In this document: positions 27,925-36,525 of the stretch, piece by piece
Position numbering within the stretch: position 1 is the stretch's first letter
How the letters are laid out: every line of letters starts with the position of its first letter
From: Bacteroidota bacterium
GTDB lineage: Bacteria > Bacteroidota > Bacteroidia > Flavobacteriales > Flavobacteriaceae
Reading direction: 5' to 3'
Assembly: GCA_947447375.1 (NCBI GenBank)
Contig: CANFJB010000003.1
Span: 124,001-188,000, forward strand
DNA length: 64,000 bases
Program-made: the position numbers and the translations under genes
The notes under the pieces: model-generated
What the model saw: the letters and a program-made list of their open reading frames with translations, nothing else
The model's database searches: none
What the model was told of the DNA's origin: nothing

Positions 27925-30900
27925 TTAGTCCCATTTACCGCAAAATGGACTAATCGTAATAGTAAGATTTATAGTTGTACAGCCATTGGAAACATTTACA
28001 AGATATACATTTGAAGAAGTACTATTGTAATTAGCAACGTTATTAAAATTGAGCATAGTATTATTTGATATCGAAAATAATCCTTGATCTAAACCACCAC
28101 TAACGGACCAATTATTGGATAACGATGGTAAAATGGTTACATGAACAGAGGCATTTGATAATTTTATAGCACTTGAAGTTACAGCACTCGGATTTACAGT
28201 AACCGCTACCGATGTTCTTTCGCTCTCACTACTATTTAAAGTTTGTGAAACATAATAGGTTCCTGTAGCTAAGGGTGTTGATGAAGCTAAAGCACTTCCG
28301 TTAGTCGCTACATCATACCATTTTAAATCGGTTCCCGTAGCTACTAAATCAGCAACGGTTTTGCTACCGCATAAAGTTTGAGCAGTTGCTGTTGGAGGTA
28401 GAAAAAAATTATTAGAAGGACATGAACTACCCACACTATTTACAGCACGCAACATGATCGAATTTGCACCTCCTGACAAACTGGTTATAGATAAAGGACT
28501 AGTCGTAGCTGCAGGCGAAACCGAACTCCAGTTACTGCCATTGTCAGTAGAATATTCGTAATTGCTGGTTGCCGATGCATTTACAGGACCAGACTGGGTA
28601 AAATTAAGGGTAGATGTGCTTCCCATAATAGCGGAAGTAATAACAGGAGCATCTGTCGCCGAAGCAAAACTACTTGTCATCACCCCAGAAGAAGACACCG
28701 ACACAAATAGATTATTGCCGTAGGTGACGCTATTCCATCCATTATCCGCAGCTGAAGTCCTGGAAGTCCATGTTATGCCATCATAACTTGTCATCACTAG
28801 GTTACCATTACCATCCAAGGCAACAGCAACAAATAAGCCATTACCATAGGTAACACTCCTCCATCCATTATCTTCAGCTGAAGTTTGGGCCGTCCAATTT
28901 ATCCCATCAAGACTGGTCATCACTCGGTCACCGGTACCTGTTCGTGCAACAGCAACAAATAAGCCATTACCATACGTAACGCTATTCCAGCTATTATCCG
29001 CTGCTGAAGTCCTTATCGTCCATGTTGTACCATCCGGACTTGTCATCACTTGGTTACCAATACCAACAGTGTCGGAAACAGCAACAAATAAGCCATTACC
29101 ATACGTAACACTCTGCCAGTTCTTACCAGTCCCAGTTGAGGTACCTAATGTCCAGTTAATTCCATTAGGGCTCGTCATCACTCGGCTATTGCTACCAGTT
29201 CGAGACACCGCTACAAATAGACCATTGCCGTAAGTGACACTAGACCATTGATTATTAACATTGGGAGTGTTTCCTAATACCCAGGCAATTCCATCTGTGC
29301 TATACATTGCTGCTGTTGCACCGCTATTTGCGGAAACAGCAACAAATTTTCCATTGCCGTAAGTAACACCAAAAAAGTTCTTACTCGAAGCTGAAGTCCC
29401 GACCGTCCAACTTATCCCATCAGTACTGGTCATGACTCGGTTATTTGTACCTGTATTGGAAACAGCAACAAATTTGCCATTACCGTTTACAATTCCATAC
29501 GTAACACTCTGCCAGTTGTTATTTACAGCCGAGGTTCTTGATGTCCAGCTTGCTCCCAAAACATCTACCGCCGCAGGAATCAATTGAACAGACGATTCAG
29601 CTCCAACTCCAACATCATTTACTGCCCTTAATTTAAATTGATAAGTTGTACAATTGGTTAACCCACTGTTGATGACAATTCGATTTGTTCTAATGGCAGG
29701 AGATGGGGTTATCCAAGTACTTCCATTATCGGTTGAATATTGGTAATTGGAGATGTCTGAACCTCCATCATTTACAGGTGGTGTGAACTCTATTATGCCG
29801 CCTGTATTGATTGGCGTAACCACCAAATTAGTAGGTGCATCTGGTACGGTACCCAGTACAGGGGTTCCCAAAAACGCTGAGCTGGCACATGAGGTTCCGG
29901 CGGCATTAATAGCCCTTATTTTGACATTATATGTTGTTCCATTGGTTAGGCCACTAATCGTTATTGGGCTAGTAGAAGATGTGTGAGCAACCCAGGTGTT
30001 GCCATTATCTGTTGAATACTCGTAATTTAATACTGAAGAAGCATTCACTGAGTTGGCTTGTGAAAAACTAACGCTTAAGCCATTGTTCCTTGGAGTGACG
30101 GCAGTAATTACCGGAGCATCCGCCACTTTATCACTTGTAATCACCTTGGTGCCGGCGCCCCTATTTGAAACCACGACAAATATGCCATTGCCATACGTAA
30201 CACTACTATAATAAGTTGTTACAGGAAAAGCACCATTACTCCAATTTATTCCATCGGGACTTATAATCGCTTTGTTACCCATAATATCGTTGGCAACAGC
30301 AACAAATAATCCATTACCATAAGTAACACTAGCCCACTTCCCGCTGTTTGCAACATTCTGGGCAGTCCAAGTTATACCATCAGGGCTGGTCATCACTTGG
30401 TTACCGGTTTCACTGGATGAAACAGCAACAAATAAATCATTACCATACGTAACGCTATTCCAGTTGTTATCCTCTACTGAAGTTTGGGCCGTCCAATTTA
30501 TACCATCAGGACTGGTCATCACTAGGTTACCGTTACCACCTTCAGCAACAGCAACAAATAAGCCATTACCATAGGTAACACTAGTCCAGTTATTACTCGC
30601 AGGTGAAGTCCGGGCCGTCCAGGTTACCCCGTCCTCACTGGTCATCACTCGGTTACCTTCACCAGTGAAGGCAACTGCAACAAATAAGCCATTACCATAG
30701 GTAACACTCCTCCAATCATCATCTGCAGCTGAAGTTTGGGCCGTCCAATTTATGCCATCAAGACTGGTCATCACTCGGTCACCGGTACCTGTTCGTGCAA
30801 CAGCAACAAATTTGCCATTACCATAGGTAACACTAGTCCATTCGTTATCCACAGCTGAGGTTCTTGAAGTCCACGTTATACCATCCGGGCTAGTCATTAC

Positions 30901-31371
30901 ACGGTCACCGGTACCAGTGGATGAAACAGCAACAAATATGCCATTACCATAGGTAACACTGTTCCAATCATTATTTGAAGCTGATGTGCGTTGCGTCCAT
31001 TGCACTCCTATATTCACCGATGGAACAGGAATCAATTGAACTGCAGTTGATTCAGTTCCACTTCCCGCAGCATTAACTGCTCTTATTTTAATTTGATAGG
31101 ATGTACAATTTGTTAAACCACTGCTTATATTCAATGGGCTTGAAGTAATAGCAGGAGACGGAGTAACCCAGGTAGCACCATTATCAATAGAATACTCATA
31201 ATTGGTGATAGCAGATCCACCATCACTTGCAGGTGCAGTGAATTGTATCGTGCCGCCTGTGTTCAGAGGTGTAACCACCAAATTAGTGGATGCACCGGGT
31301 ACTTGAGCTTTTACAACGCCAACGTGAAATACGACAATAACAAATAGCATTAAACGGATAATTTTTTTCAT
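27925..31371 (-). CDS. Large secreted repeat protein: two seven-repeat (beta-propeller-like) clusters with fibronectin III-like domains
   Basis: Secreted protein of 1148 residues. The ATG at 31371 is chosen because MKKIIRLMLFVIVVFHVGVVKAQ is a signal peptide. Domain order: an Fn3-like domain (from about 28), seven repeats of about 42 residues (about 120-420), one or two Fn3-like domains, seven more repeats (about 615-915), another Fn3-like domain and a C-terminal region with a SusE/PKD-like stretch. The repeat is W-x-SVTYGNGLFVAV-x8-VMTSPDGITW; its end resembles the Asp-box S-x-D-G-x-T-W of beta-propellers. Seven per cluster fits two seven-bladed propellers. Function unknown; adhesion or polymer binding is plausible. 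It ends abruptly at CGKWD with no T9SS sorting domain. Confidence 0.8.
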   Translation of the reverse strand: MKKIIRLMLFVIVVFHVGVVKAQVPGASTNLVVTPLNTGGTIQFTAPASDGGSAITNYEYSIDNGATWVTPSPAITSSPLNISSGLTNCTSYQIKIRAVNAAGSGTESTAVQLIPVPSVNIGVQWTQRTSASNNDWNSVTYGNGIFVAVSSTGTGDRVMTSPDGITWTSRTSAVDNEWTSVTYGNGKFVAVARTGTGDRVMTSLDGINWTAQTSAADDDWRSVTYGNGLFVAVAFTGEGNRVMTSEDGVTWTARTSPASNNWTSVTYGNGLFVAVAEGGNGNLVMTSPDGINWTAQTSVEDNNWNSVTYGNDLFVAVSSSETGNQVMTSPDGITWTAQNVANSGKWASVTYGNGLFVAVANDIMGNKAIISPDGINWSNGAFPVTTYYSSVTYGNGIFVVVSNRGAGTKVITSDKVADAPVITAVTPRNNGLSVSFSQANSVNASSVLNYEYSTDNGNTWVAHTSSTSPITISGLTNGTTYNVKIRAINAAGTSCASSAFLGTPVLGTVPDAPTNLVVTPINTGGIIEFTPPVNDGGSDISNYQYSTDNGSTWITPSPAIRTNRIVINSGLTNCTTYQFKLRAVNDVGVGAESSVQLIPAAVDVLGASWTSRTSAVNNNWQSVTYGIVNGNGKFVAVSNTGTNNRVMTSTDGISWTVGTSASSKNFFGVTYGNGKFVAVSANSGATAAMYSTDGIAWVLGNTPNVNNQWSSVTYGNGLFVAVSRTGSNSRVMTSPNGINWTLGTSTGTGKNWQSVTYGNGLFVAVSDTVGIGNQVMTSPDGTTWTIRTSAADNSWNSVTYGNGLFVAVARTGTGDRVMTSLDGINWTAQTSAEDNGWRSVTYGNGLFVAVALDGNGNLVMTSYDGITWTSRTSAADNGWNSVTYGNNLFVSVSSSGVMTSSFASATDAPVITSAIMGSTSTLNFTQSGPVNASATSNYEYSTDNGSNWSSVSPAATTSPLSITSLSGGANSIMLRAVNSVGSSCPSNNFFLPPTATAQTLCGSKTVADLVATGTDLKWYDVATNGSALASSTPLATGTYYVSQTLNSSESERTSVAVTVNPSAVTSSAIKLSNASVHVTILPSLSNNWSVSGGLDQGLFSISNNTMLNFNNVANYNSTSSNVYLVNVSNGCTTINLTITISPFCGKWD
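28875..28960 (-). repeat. 86-bp near-identical segment, copy in second propeller cluster
   Basis: This stretch matches 30726-30811 at 85 of 86 positions by eye, while neighbouring repeat units differ far more. It encodes the end of one propeller repeat and the start of the next. It points to recent exchange between the two clusters. Confidence 0.8.
30726..30811 (-). repeat. 86-bp near-identical segment, copy in first propeller cluster
   Basis: Partner of 28875-28960, about 1.85 kb away in the same gene and orientation, with a single base difference. Confidence 0.8.
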
Positions 31372-31609
31372 ATTATATTGAATTGATTTTGTAATAATTT
31401 GCAATATTACTCTACCAATCAATTACAGAAAAGCAATCTTTGATGGAGGGCAGCTTTTTTTTAAATATTTAGTAATAATTTACAGTTTTTAGTAACAAAA
31501 AAAACACTTCAATTATTAATATTTTTTTAATTTAGCATTTACTAAAAATAGAAAATTAAAGCTTTTTTTTAAATAAAATTATTAAGTAACTAGTAAAAAC
31601 CTACCCTCT

Positions 31610-32788
31610 ATGACTACTAATATTATACTCATTTTAGCAGGTTTAGTAGGTTATATTCTAGTATTTATAACCCTTAAAAATTCTAAATACAACAAAATAT
31701 TAAACTCTTTTTTATTGTTTATAATTTTTATATCAAGTACACTAAAGTTGATTGCTGGAATTGGAGAAATTTATAACGATATTTATTTTAAGATTCTTTA
31801 TTTAAAAATAAATATTTATATTACTTTATTTCTACCTAGTTTTTATTTATATTTTAAATATTTAATCAAAAATCAAAAACATTTAATTTTTAAAGATTTA
31901 ATTCATATACTATTTCTACTGTTAGCAATAATAGAAAGAGAATTATTACTCTTTGACAGAATTGTTGGTTATAAATTACACTATTTTTTCAGTCAATTTT
32001 TTGCGGTTTATTCTGCGGTATACATCCTAATGATTTTTTTACTGCTTAAAAAAAATGTGTGGCACAAAAAAGCAACTTTAAATTTTACAATAACGCAAAA
32101 CAATTTAATTAAAAAATGGACTGTCCTACTATTTATTGTCATAATTGCTTTTAATTCGCGTTTCTTTTTTTTATATTATAGAGAATATTTATTTTTTGAG
32201 CCTTCAGGTATAGATTATTCTTTAAAGTATCTTTGGGTAACCGCATTAGTTTGGATTGTATTGTTTATACTAATTTTATCGAATCCAGCAATACTTTATG
32301 GCTATTCTTATTTACAGACAGAACTTTCTAAAAATAATTCCGATTCAATTAGCAATAATTATTGGAATACGAATTCAAAAATTAAAATAAATAATAACCA
32401 GGATCAATTGCTTAAGGAAAAAATAAGTTTTAAAATTGAACGATACCTATTTGAATTAAATGCTATTTTATATAAGAATAATTATTTTAGAAATCCTAAA
32501 TTTTCTTTGAACGACTTAGCTCAAGTTTTAAATATCCCTATTAGTCATTTAAAATATATATTTAAATACCATTCTAAATTATCATTTTCAGATTATAAGA
32601 AAATATCAAGAATTCAAAATTCATTAGAATTAATTAATAATAATTATTTAGCCACAAATACATTAGAGTCACTCTCAAAAGAGGTTGGATTTTCATCCTA
32701 TAATCCATTCTTTACTTGTTTTAAGGATGTTGTTGGGAAATCACCCCATGAGTATATTTCATCTATGAAGAATAATTTAAACTACTAA
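31610..32788 (+). CDS. Membrane-anchored AraC-family transcriptional regulator
   Basis: Protein of 392 residues with about seven N-terminal hydrophobic helices (to about residue 225), a linker, and a C-terminal AraC-type DNA-binding domain. In the latter, SLNDLAQVLNIPISHLKYIF (about 305-324) is the first helix-turn-helix, and LESLSKEVGFSSYNPFFTCF followed by VGKSPHEY is the second helix-turn-helix with the typical AraC ending. A multi-spanning membrane sensor fused to AraC is common in Bacteroidota. It is divergent from the propeller gene with a 238-base AT-rich gap, so it may control that gene; this is inference. No TAnnTTTG box is obvious before it. Confidence 0.85.
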   Translation: MTTNIILILAGLVGYILVFITLKNSKYNKILNSFLLFIIFISSTLKLIAGIGEIYNDIYFKILYLKINIYITLFLPSFYLYFKYLIKNQKHLIFKDLIHILFLLLAIIERELLLFDRIVGYKLHYFFSQFFAVYSAVYILMIFLLLKKNVWHKKATLNFTITQNNLIKKWTVLLFIVIIAFNSRFFFLYYREYLFFEPSGIDYSLKYLWVTALVWIVLFILILSNPAILYGYSYLQTELSKNNSDSISNNYWNTNSKIKINNNQDQLLKEKISFKIERYLFELNAILYKNNYFRNPKFSLNDLAQVLNIPISHLKYIFKYHSKLSFSDYKKISRIQNSLELINNNYLATNTLESLSKEVGFSSYNPFFTCFKDVVGKSPHEYISSMKNNLNY

Positions 32789-33017
32789 AAAGGATGAAAA
32801 AAAATTGATTTTAAGTCAAATCAATATCGCCCGAGTTAAATCCTAATAAATATTCCAAATGTGAATTGTTGTGTATAAAAAATTACTTCTTTGTTAGATG
32901 TTAATTGGAGTGTTTATTTTAAACTATCTGAAACATCACAGAAAAGCGAACTTAGGCCATTAATTTGTATGCGAAGTCACAGACAACACCGATAGGTGTT
33001 CCAAATTAGTAGGATAG

Positions 33018-33267
33018 TTAAAAGATTCTAATAGCGCGAACACGTTTTACGTTACCAATATCTGTATCCTTAATGGTACCGGTCGACTGAACTGCCGCCA
33101 GTATAAAAGAACTGAAGCCTTGCGCTAGTAGCTCCATTAGCAAAACTGGTAGTTCCTGTAACAACATTGAAATCTGTTGCAGAAGTAACGGAAATAATTT
33201 GAGCAAAAACTAAATTATTATAAAAACTTAATGAAATCAAGATCAAAAATAATAGCATTCTTTTCAT
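33018..33267 (-). pseudogene. Decayed exported protein: signal peptide plus shifted C-terminal remnant
   Basis: From an ATG at 33267 a clear signal peptide (MKRMLLFLILISLSFYNN, then LVFAQ) is followed by about 40 residues that stop at 33070. In another frame the sequence continues into GTIKDTDIGNVKRVRAIRIF, stopping at 33018. VRAIR(x)F endings resemble the C termini of DUF1566/Lcl-type surface proteins of Flavobacterium. I infer a gene that lost its middle and acquired a frameshift. The alternative is a genuine 65-residue exported peptide. The 229 bases to the AraC gene hold no gene; one small hairpin AACACC-GATA-GGTGTT lies at 32985-33000. Confidence 0.45.
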
Positions 33268-33487
33268 AATCGTTCTGGAGAAAGTGAAGATGTTATCGGA
33301 TTTTCCAATATGTATCACTTCAATAATATATTGATAAAATAAAGTAGATTTTAGAAGTAAGGATTTTTTATAGAAAAATGTTGCTAAACCCAGCACACAT
33401 GCATATACTTGTTTATACAATTATATACAATTTGAAAAAAGATAAGTTGTAGATTGTTTTACACTTTGTTTTACACTTAAGAAAAGA

Positions 33488-33531
33488 AAAACCCTTAACT
33501 ATTTGATTTACAAATTGTTAAGGGGTTTTTT
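33488..33531 (-). terminator. Terminator of tRNA-Phe
   Basis: CCCTTAAC and GTTAAGGG form a perfect stem extended by A-T pairs past one bulged G; on the minus strand it ends in a T run. It begins 2 bases after the tRNA 3' end. Confidence 0.8.
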
Positions 33532-33532
33532 G

Positions 33533-33605
33533 TGGTACCTCCAGGGTTCGAACCAGGGACACATGGATTTTCAGTCCATTGCTCTACCAACTGAGCTAAG
33601 GTACC
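33533..33605 (-). tRNA. tRNA-Phe (anticodon GAA)
   Basis: A 73-nt cloverleaf on the minus strand: acceptor GGTACCT with AGGTACC and discriminator A, D-stem GCTC/GAGC, anticodon stem ATGGA/TCCAT with loop CTGAAAA (GAA reads Phe codons), and T-loop TTCGAAC. The 3' CCA is not encoded. The T-stem reads CCTGG on both sides, so positions 51 and 63 form a U-U mismatch where U-A is expected. A consensus promoter lies upstream and a terminator directly downstream, so it is a single-gene unit. Confidence 0.96.
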
Positions 33606-33619
33606 TTGCTTAGCGGGGG

Positions 33620-33649
33620 CAAATATAGGGCGAATTTTAATTTATACAA
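33620..33649 (-). promoter_or_regulatory. Consensus flavobacterial promoter of tRNA-Phe
   Basis: On the minus strand TTG (33649-33647), a 19-base spacer and TATATTTG (33627-33620) match TTG-N19-TAnnTTTG exactly. The mature tRNA begins at 33605. Confidence 0.8.
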
Positions 33650-33675
33650 AACAATTATTAAAAAAAATCAATTCG

Positions 33676-33683
33676 TACCTTTG
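33676..33683 (+). promoter_or_regulatory. -7 promoter box of the coaX cluster
   Basis: TACCTTTG followed by C matches TAnnTTTG exactly, 19 bases before the coaX ATG at 33703. The -33 position holds TTA rather than TTG. Confidence 0.55.
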
Positions 33684-33702
33684 CAACATCTAATAATAAA
33701 TT

Positions 33703-34464
33703 ATGCTTTTAGCAGTCGATATCGGAAATACCAGAATTAAAGTTGCTGTATTTGAGGGAAGTACCCTTTTAGAACAATTCTATTTTAATAGTTCGGATCT
33801 TCAAAATGAATTGCATTTTATTTTAAATAAATATAAAAAAGCTACAGAATTGGTGGTTGCCTCTGTTGGGAATATCCCAAAAGAAGCTTTTATAGAATTT
33901 GAAAGTCTAATAAACATTCATTTCATTTCATCTGATTTTCCTTTTCCTTTTACAAATACTTATTCTACACCCAACACTTTAGGAATAGATCGAATGGTTT
34001 TGGCTAGTGGCGCCGTTTTAAAATATCCCAATCAAAACCGATTGGTAATTGATGCCGGAACCTGCATAACTTATGATTTTATTGATGATAATGACAATTA
34101 TCTTGGTGGTGCAATTTCGCCGGGAATTCGACTCCGATTTGAATCGCTTCATAATTATACCGCTAAATTGCCGCTACAAACATTAGAATTGATTAAAGAC
34201 CAAGATTCAGAATTGCAAAAAATTCCCTTAATTGGAAATTCAACTTTTGAAGCTATTAATTCAGGAGTAATAAATGGTGTTATTAACGAAATTGAAGGTT
34301 TTATTTCACAATATGAAGTCGAATATCCTAAATTTATTATAATTTTAACTGGTGGAGACGCAGAATTTTTGGCTAAACGATTAAAAAATACCATATTTGC
34401 CAATTCAAATTTCCTATTAGAGAGTTTGAACCAAACATTTCAACACAAAATCAAAAATGATTAA
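33703..34464 (+). CDS. coaX: Type III pantothenate kinase
   Basis: Cytosolic kinase of 253 residues that phosphorylates pantothenate, the first step of coenzyme A synthesis. Family motifs: phosphate-binding LLAVDIGNTRIKVAVFEG at the N terminus, GIDRMVLASGAV near residue 103, and VIDAGTCITYDFID followed by YLGGAISPGIRLRFESL near 125-150. Type III enzymes act as dimers and need a monovalent cation. It overlaps the next gene by 8 bases (34457-34464), which couples translation of the two and starts an operon-like run of envelope genes. Confidence 0.95.
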   Translation: MLLAVDIGNTRIKVAVFEGSTLLEQFYFNSSDLQNELHFILNKYKKATELVVASVGNIPKEAFIEFESLINIHFISSDFPFPFTNTYSTPNTLGIDRMVLASGAVLKYPNQNRLVIDAGTCITYDFIDDNDNYLGGAISPGIRLRFESLHNYTAKLPLQTLELIKDQDSELQKIPLIGNSTFEAINSGVINGVINEIEGFISQYEVEYPKFIIILTGGDAEFLAKRLKNTIFANSNFLLESLNQTFQHKIKND

Positions 34465-35716
34465 AAAACTTATAGTACCCGTTTTTTTATTTTTTACCCT
34501 TATTTCATTTGCCCAACAGGGAACTTCTTCTCCTTATTCATTTTATGGAATTGGTGATGTAAAATTTAAAGGAACTGCCGAAAATCGTGCAATGGGAGGG
34601 TTGACAATTTACTCTGATAGTATTCACTTGAATTTTCAAAACCCAGCCTCGTACTCTAATTTAAAATTAACTACCTTTTCGTTGGGTGGAACCTACTTAA
34701 CAACCAATTTATCGACTAATTCTCAAAGCGAAAAAGCGAGAAGAACAGCGATGGATTATCTTGCAGTTGGTCTTCCATTAGGAAAATTAGGAGTTGGTTT
34801 TGGATTAATGCCGTATTCATCTGTAGGTTATAACATCCAATCTACAGTTGCAGCAACAGCTACAAATCCTCAAGAAATTAAACAATATACAGGTTCTGGC
34901 GGAATAAACAAAGTCTTTTTAGGACTTGGATATGCTCTTTCAAAAAAATTAAGTGTAGGTATCGATTATAGTTACAATTTCGGAAAAATTCAAACCTATT
35001 CTTTCCGATTTATCGAAGGACTTCAATACGGTTCGAGAGAGAAAAATCTTTCTGATGTATCAGGAGGAACTTTGACTGCAGGAATTAATTATACAACTCC
35101 AATCAATAAAAAACTGAATGGATTTGCAAGTTTAACCTATTCTCCAGACTCGAAATTAAGCTCCTCAAATTCAAGAAATATTGCAACAATTCAATATTCA
35201 TCAACGGGAGCCGAAATTCTAGTGCAGCCTTCAGATATAGATGTTGCCAATACAACACTGACTATACCTTCAAAATTAGCCGTTGGTTTCGGTGTTGGTC
35301 AAAATAAAAAATGGATGCTTGGAACAGAAATTACATTTCAAAAAAGCAGCGCTATGGGCAACAGATTTAACGATATTAATGATGTAAATTATGAAAATTC
35401 TACCCGTTTTTCACTTGGTGGTTTTTATATTCCAAACTATAACTCCTTCTCAAAATACTATGAGAAAATTACTTATAGAGCTGGTTTGAGATATGAAAAT
35501 ACGGGATTGATTGTCAATACTACTTCTATTAAGGATTATGCTATAACAGGAGGTTTAGGATTGCCGCTAATAGGGGTGTTTTCAAACATTAATATTGGAA
35601 TTGAATACGGACAAAGAGGAACAACTTCGGCTGGTTTAGTTCAAGAAAATTATACCAATATTACTATCGGACTTTCTCTTAACGATAAATGGTTCCAAAA
35701 AAGACGTTTCTATTAG
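34457..35716 (+). CDS. Outer-membrane beta-barrel protein, FadL/OmpP1-like
   Basis: Exported protein of 419 residues with signal peptide MIKKLIVPVFLFFTLISFAQ. The mature part starts GTSSPYSFYGIGDVKFKGT and then ANRAMGG-type sequence (ENRAMGGLTIYSDS), as in flavobacterial FadL-like outer-membrane proteins. Many alternating aromatic and small-residue strands follow, ending in WFQKRRFY. The ligand is unknown; hydrophobic compound uptake is only a family-level guess. It overlaps coaX and precedes lptC by 44 bases, an arrangement I recall as conserved in Flavobacteriia. Confidence 0.72.
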   Translation: MIKKLIVPVFLFFTLISFAQQGTSSPYSFYGIGDVKFKGTAENRAMGGLTIYSDSIHLNFQNPASYSNLKLTTFSLGGTYLTTNLSTNSQSEKARRTAMDYLAVGLPLGKLGVGFGLMPYSSVGYNIQSTVAATATNPQEIKQYTGSGGINKVFLGLGYALSKKLSVGIDYSYNFGKIQTYSFRFIEGLQYGSREKNLSDVSGGTLTAGINYTTPINKKLNGFASLTYSPDSKLSSSNSRNIATIQYSSTGAEILVQPSDIDVANTTLTIPSKLAVGFGVGQNKKWMLGTEITFQKSSAMGNRFNDINDVNYENSTRFSLGGFYIPNYNSFSKYYEKITYRAGLRYENTGLIVNTTSIKDYAITGGLGLPLIGVFSNINIGIEYGQRGTTSAGLVQENYTNITIGLSLNDKWFQKRRFY

Positions 35717-35760
35717 AAAAATAGTAGTCTGGTTTTTTCAGATTTTAATCGTCCACAATT

Positions 35761-36315
35761 ATGACTTTTAATAAATTCACAATCGGAAATTATGGCCTTT
35801 TACTACTTTTGGTATCAGCCCTTTTTTCTTGTGAAAGTAATTTTAAGGAAGTTCAAAAACAAAATTTTTCCGAATTTGCTCCTAGTGGTGAAGCCGACGA
35901 TTTCAATATGAAATATACCGATTCTGGTAGAATAAAATCGATATTGATCAGTCCAAAAATGTTAGATTATGCTTCGGTGACTTACCCATTTACCGAATTT
36001 CCAAAAGGGATAAACGTAACTTTATTTGATATCAATAATAAAAGAACATTCGTAACTTCCAATTATGCAGTTTCTTATAAAGTGCCCAACTTAATTGATT
36101 TGCAAGGCAATGTGAGAATCACCAATGAAATGGGACAGGTATTAGAAACTTCTCAACTGTATTTTGATCAAAAAAATGAGTGGTTTTATACCGAAAAAAA
36201 GTTTAAATTTACAGACCCAAAAGGAGTTTCCTATGGTGAAGGGATTGATTTTAGTAAAGACTTTAAAATTGTAAATTCCCAAAGTATCACAGGAGAAATC
36301 GATCAGGCTAATTAA
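35761..36315 (+). CDS. lptC: LptC-like LPS export protein
   Basis: Envelope protein of 184 residues with an N-terminal lipoprotein-like signal (LLLLLVSALFSC, Cys near 21). The LptC/DUF1239 pattern is visible: DFNMKYTDSGRIKSILISPK near residue 47, VTLFDINNKRTFVTSNYAVS, and LIDLQGNVRITNEMGQVLET near 115. LptC takes lipopolysaccharide from the LptBFG transporter in the inner membrane and hands it to LptA. Unlike the E. coli protein, which has a transmembrane anchor, this one may be lipid-anchored. It is followed 12 bases later by a small membrane protein. Confidence 0.87.
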   Translation: MTFNKFTIGNYGLLLLLVSALFSCESNFKEVQKQNFSEFAPSGEADDFNMKYTDSGRIKSILISPKMLDYASVTYPFTEFPKGINVTLFDINNKRTFVTSNYAVSYKVPNLIDLQGNVRITNEMGQVLETSQLYFDQKNEWFYTEKKFKFTDPKGVSYGEGIDFSKDFKIVNSQSITGEIDQAN

Positions 36316-36327
36316 AATTTATTAATA

Positions 36328-36522
36328 ATGAAATACTTAAAATACACACAATTCGTTTATCTATTTGCTGCCATTTTCTTCGTTTATAAAGCAATTGATG
36401 TTTGGAGTGCCGACTCTGATGAGCATTATTTGTTTTTAGCAATAGCAGCTTTATCTGTTTTTATGTTTTTCTTTAGAAGAAAATTTGCAAAAAAATTCGA
36501 AGCAAGAAACAATTCAAAATAA
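36328..36522 (+). CDS. Small two-helix membrane protein
   Basis: A 64-residue protein with two hydrophobic helices (FVYLFAAIFFVYKAIDVW and YLFLAIAALSVFMFFF) and a basic C-terminal tail (RRKFAKKFEARNNSK). No family function is recognised. It sits tightly between lptC (12 bases) and the CNNM-type gene (3 bases), which strongly supports it as a real gene of the operon. Confidence 0.75.
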   Translation: MKYLKYTQFVYLFAAIFFVYKAIDVWSADSDEHYLFLAIAALSVFMFFFRRKFAKKFEARNNSK

Positions 36523-36525
36523 TAT

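Noticed and set aside
27925..31371. CRISPR-like or tandem DNA repeat array
   Set aside because: The periodicity (about 126 bp) is in frame and reflects protein repeats; there are no short palindromic repeats with unique spacers.
32789..33017. A regulatory RNA or gene between the AraC gene and the remnant
   Set aside because: Only one short hairpin (AACACC-GATA-GGTGTT) is seen, with no promoter box or coding frame.
33018..33206. Independent 62-residue minus-strand gene overlapping the remnant
   Set aside because: Only its last 20 or so residues look protein-like, and they fit better as the shifted end of the decayed gene.
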